Below are positions 60,185-64,000 of a stretch of 64,000 bases of DNA, piece after piece (the stretch's first letter is position 1; each line of letters starts with the position of its first letter). Source of the DNA: Botryotinia globosa (taxonomy: Eukaryota > Ascomycota > Leotiomycetes > Helotiales > Sclerotiniaceae); assembly GCA_014898425.1 (NCBI GenBank), contig RCSZ01000023.1:124001-188000 (forward strand), written 5' to 3'. The notes beneath the pieces were generated by a model that ran no database searches, was not told the DNA's origin, and was given only the letters and a program-made list of their open reading frames with translations. The translations under genes were made by a program, and so were the position numbers.

Positions 60185-60810
60185 AGATATATTCAAATAA
60201 AGGTTTTCAAAACTAAAAAAAGTAAGTGATTATGAAAAGCATTTCTGATTTACAATGAGCTTTATAAAATGAGTCAAGTAAAACCCTCCTACTCTATTTA
60301 AAATGATTGTATATTTTTCCAAAGCAATGCTTACATTCAGAGATATGAAAGTAATTTACTATTCTATAGATTAGGGAAAAAGAATAGTATTCTTTGCTAA
60401 TTACATTAGAAGCGAATATCAGTTTGAGCGTTGTATATACTCAAATATATGATTTCTTCTTTAAAATTCTGAAACTTTTATCATCTTCATAAATATTCAA
60501 AAATTGTCTCTATCTCAGTGTAATTTAGTGATTTCGATAGCCTCAGTATCAGGATATTGATTATTCATCTATTTGATGATACTATTCACCCTTTATCATC
60601 GCACGCGTGTTCTTTATTCCAACAATTTGTTATATACAGGTCAGATATTAGATGCTATAATAGAATATAATGTAAATTGTCATTTTTTTTAATCTTGATT
60701 TAGATTTAACGTATCTAAGAAGGATACAAGCTTTTGCTCATTGTTAGTAAAATGAGTAAAATGATACAATAACGTAATATTCGAAGGAAAATAGAACACA
60801 TCACAAAATA

Positions 60811-61277
60811 CAGTTAATACCAACTGCTATCAGCCAAATACCTTTTCACACCAAAACTTATTATTTATAATTATAGATTTCTTTATAATTTATAAAATAA
60901 TATAAATGTTTTTTTATATTAATTGATTTATTTTAAATCAAAATATGATTTAAAAAAACGAATTACTTTTAGAATGTTTATTAATTAAATTATATAAATA
61001 GAAAATAAAATATTTTTAAGATAATTAAATTTATTAATAAAATAAATAAAAATCAAGCAACTTTTTTAATATTTTAATTTAATTATATAAATTTTTATAA
61101 TATAAATTTTTAAAAAAATTTAAATTTTAAAAATATCAATCATTATTATAAAAACTTTTCAAAAATAGATTTTCAAATGATTTGAACTATAAATAATGAA
61201 CATTTTTGTATTTGAAAATATAATAAAAAGCCGATTTTTGATATGAAAATGGATTTCGGCTGATAACAGTTGACTAG
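60811..61277. mobile_element. CAGTT-ended MITE, copy 1
   Basis: About 467 bp between TA at 60809-60810 and TA at 61278-61279. The ends CAACTGCTATCAGCC (60821-60835) and GGCTGATAACAGTTG (61258-61272) are inverted repeats that continue inward over about 40 bp (TTTTCAYAYCAAAA). The start CAGTTA is typical of Tc1/mariner. The right end seems to have lost about 5 bp in two small deletions. The interior is AT-rich and non-coding. Confidence 0.75.
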
Positions 61278-61279
61278 TA

Positions 61280-63569
61280 TTATAAGCAAGAACATATATT
61301 GATTATATTATTCTGTGTTATAATTAGTATTTATAAAATTCTTTCATAAAGTTTGAAAAAAATGTTTTTATGAATTGAAATTTTTATATATATGGTGAAA
61401 CGATATTCAGAATTTCCTTTGTTCTTTTTTTCTTTTCAATATATATAATAACGCTTTTACAATACATATACCTTAACGGAATAAGCGAGAATATGATATG
61501 GTGGAAGTATGATTCTAGTATTAATATAATAGTATTTCTATAGTACTTGTGATACTAGTATCAATAAAATGGTATTTCTATAATTCCTGAATTTCTAAAT
61601 AATATTTGAATTCTTATACAATATTAATATCATATCTATCATATCTAATCAAGGATTTAGAAAAAATGAAATTTATTTCAAAAAATTGGAAGTTAATGTT
61701 AATTTCTTATATAAGATTATATAATATTATTATTATAAATTTTATAATACTGATTAAAAAAATCAATAAACTTATTTTTATATTATAATAATAATATATC
61801 TTTATAATTCATTTTATAATATTATCTCTAGAATTGGTATACATAATTCAAATTATTAAAAAATTTCAAATTATATATTTATAAGATTATATATGTATAT
61901 AATGATTTCAAATTTTAAAATTTATTGTATTTTTATTAAAGCTTTAATATAATAAATAATAATGATATAGAAAGCTTGATTAATAATCAAGTTCTATTGA
62001 ATTTTTCAACATGAATTTTAATATTTTTATAATGATAGTTTTTTTTTAAAAGGATTATTAATCATTTAATGTTAAAAGTTTATTAGCTTTTTCTTGGTTT
62101 TTTATTAGATTTAAATTATAAACTTATAAAGGCTAGTTATAAAGATTGGAGTTTATAATTTTAGGATTTATAGAAGTTAACTATAAAGACTAGTGAGTTG
62201 TATTTTGATAGTGCTTTTATAATATTGAGGGTATATGTATTGTATTTAATTAAAAGCACAGTTTAGATACTGCATCCCGATTGGATATTGTAAAGCGTGG
62301 GGGTACGGTGGGGGTACTATATAGCATTCCTACTTAGGCCATTAAGGTAGAAAATCCTGCTATAACTTTATTATCTTCTATTTCTTCTCACCTTAATAGA
62401 AAAAACAGGAATACAAAACAATAAAAGTATTGTCCTAATATCAATAAAGTAATAGTTCTATAATACTAATAACACTTCTATGATTCCCAAATTCAGAAAT
62501 AATATTCAAACCTTAAAACAATATTCGAACTCTAGAACAATACCTCAAAAACTTAAATAAGAATTCTGAACAGTATTTCTATTATACCCTTGAACTATAC
62601 AATACCTGATCAACAGATAATATTTGAATTATATTTGTAGTTAAATAAAATATATATACTTCTAATATAATAAGAATGTTGTTAAAATATTATTTATTAA
62701 TTTTGAGAAACAAATTCTATAGACTTTAAAATAATAGATTCAAATTTGCATAACCAGCTTTTATGAGCATATATCTAAACCTGATGAAAAATATATTTAA
62801 TAGAATTTAATTATATAATAATTAGTAATCTTGAAGGTAGGATCAGATAAATTATTATTATAAAAATAATAAAAATCATTCCATTAAATTAAATAAGGTT
62901 TAATTAATAATCAAACTTTTCATAATGTTATTATTCATTACATTAAAGTTTTAATAGAAACATAATAAATTTTACAAATTAAAAATCATTATAAAAATAT
63001 AATCGTATCAAAAGATATTTTTTGGAGTTGATTCAATTTAAATTATATACATTGACTTCTGAAAAGGAACTATAGGGCTATTTAAGTACTATATAAATTT
63101 CTGAATAGAAATTCAAATACAAAAGCAAATACTGAATGGATCGATAATACTTTTCACTTAGAACATAATATAAATTATAATATATTAAATTATAAGAAAA
63201 TAGATATTAATAATAAGCACAATAGAAATTCTAATAAAACTTGAATAAATAAATCTAGGTTTTTTGAATTTATGATATAAATATAAACTTATATAAAAAA
63301 ATATTATATCATAAAAGAGTTAACAATAAAAAATTCTAAGAAGGATTTAAGTTATCATAAAGTTTGTATATATGATAAAAATAAATGAAAGATTAATTAA
63401 TTTCTATTTAATTTGAAATTAAATGGATCGGGTAAAATTAGGATTGATATTCATAAATTATTTCAAATATTAAAATTAAAAGAAGAAAAATATTTGATTA
63501 TTTTTATTAATTAGTTTATGTGAGATATATGTGTATATGTTATAAAATTTAAATTAGATGTATATTATA
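61280..63569. other. AT-rich sequence between the MITE copies
   Basis: No gene seen; the 60-codon ORF at 61606-61788 is AT-bias noise. Two stretches (about 61500-61620 and 62430-62600) share motifs such as ATAGTATTTCTAT. A GC-bearing patch at 62270-62340 has GTGGGGGTAC twice. Confidence 0.5.
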
Positions 63570-64000
63570 CAGTTAGTGCTAATTGCTATCAGCCAAACGC
63601 GTTTTCATATCAAAACTTATCATTTATGATTACAGATTTCTTTATAGTTTATAAGATAATATAATTTTTTTATTGATTGATTTATTATAAATATAAATAA
63701 AATAAAAATAAAACGAATTATTTTCAGGGTTTTTATTAATTGAATTATATAAATAGAAAATAAAGTATTTTGAAAATAATAAAATTTATTAATAAAATAA
63801 GTAAAAATCAAACAATTGTTTTAATATTTTATTTTAATTATAAAAATTTTTATAATATAAATCATTAAGAGATTTAAAATATTGAAAATATCAATTATGA
63901 TTGTAAAAAAATTTCAAATATAAATTTTCAGATAATTTGAATTATAAATAAGAAAGATTTCTGTATTTGAAAATATAATAAAAAGTCGATTTTTGATATG
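63570..64000. mobile_element. CAGTT-ended MITE, copy 2 (cut by window end)
   Basis: Same orientation as copy 1, starting CAGTTAGTGC after TA at 63568-63569 and aligning throughout to the window end, which falls just before the right inverted repeat. It keeps the less mutated left end (AGCCAAACGCGTTTTCATAT). Confidence 0.78.

Overview
The window looks like nuclear DNA of a filamentous ascomycete (Pezizomycotina) with a two-speed, AT-isochore genome. Very AT-rich blocks full of repeats alternate with GC-balanced stretches. Repeat copies differ mostly by C-to-T and G-to-A transitions, the signature of repeat-induced point mutation (RIP). No genus can be named from the sequence alone.

Layout. 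(1) 1-15.0 kb, AT-rich: three TA-flanked inverted-repeat elements nested in each other (1013-1739); a solo LTR with TSD TCATT (2072-2703); a complete Ty1/copia element on the minus strand with TSD CTTTC (2805-10865); an LTR fragment (~11.0-11.2 kb); and a 582-bp miniature LTR element (TRIM-like, 13633-14214) with 143-bp LTRs. (2) 15.0-18.42 kb, GC-balanced, with eroded genes including a piece of an MPH1/FANCM-type helicase. (3) 18422-31972: a Ty1/copia element with 170-bp LTRs and TSD GTATT, itself split by a Gypsy element (22402-30205, 273-bp LTRs, TSD TAAAT). Removing both rejoins block 2 to block 4, so the GC-balanced island was once continuous. (4) 31.97-43.5 kb, GC-balanced: several broken coding remnants, a small two-exon gene (35203-35651), one intact 765-codon gene for a coiled-coil, low-complexity protein (minus strand, 37710-40007), and a dense set of micro- and minisatellites and palindromes. 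(5) 43.5-64 kb, AT-rich: two full-length copies of one LINE (44496-50588 and 54071-60184), the second with a target-site duplication, two 9-bp minisatellites, and two copies of a CAGT-ended TA MITE (the second is cut by the window end).

The retroelement genes were recognised by reading through RIP stop codons; none can be functional. The only coding regions I would defend as genes are the 765-codon ORF and, less firmly, the two-exon ORF. The most interesting structures are the TA-nested palindromes, the TRIM, the sharp fade of RIP at the outer LTR ends, the extra ORF upstream of gag in the first copia element, and a 19-bp minisatellite that reads open in all three forward frames.
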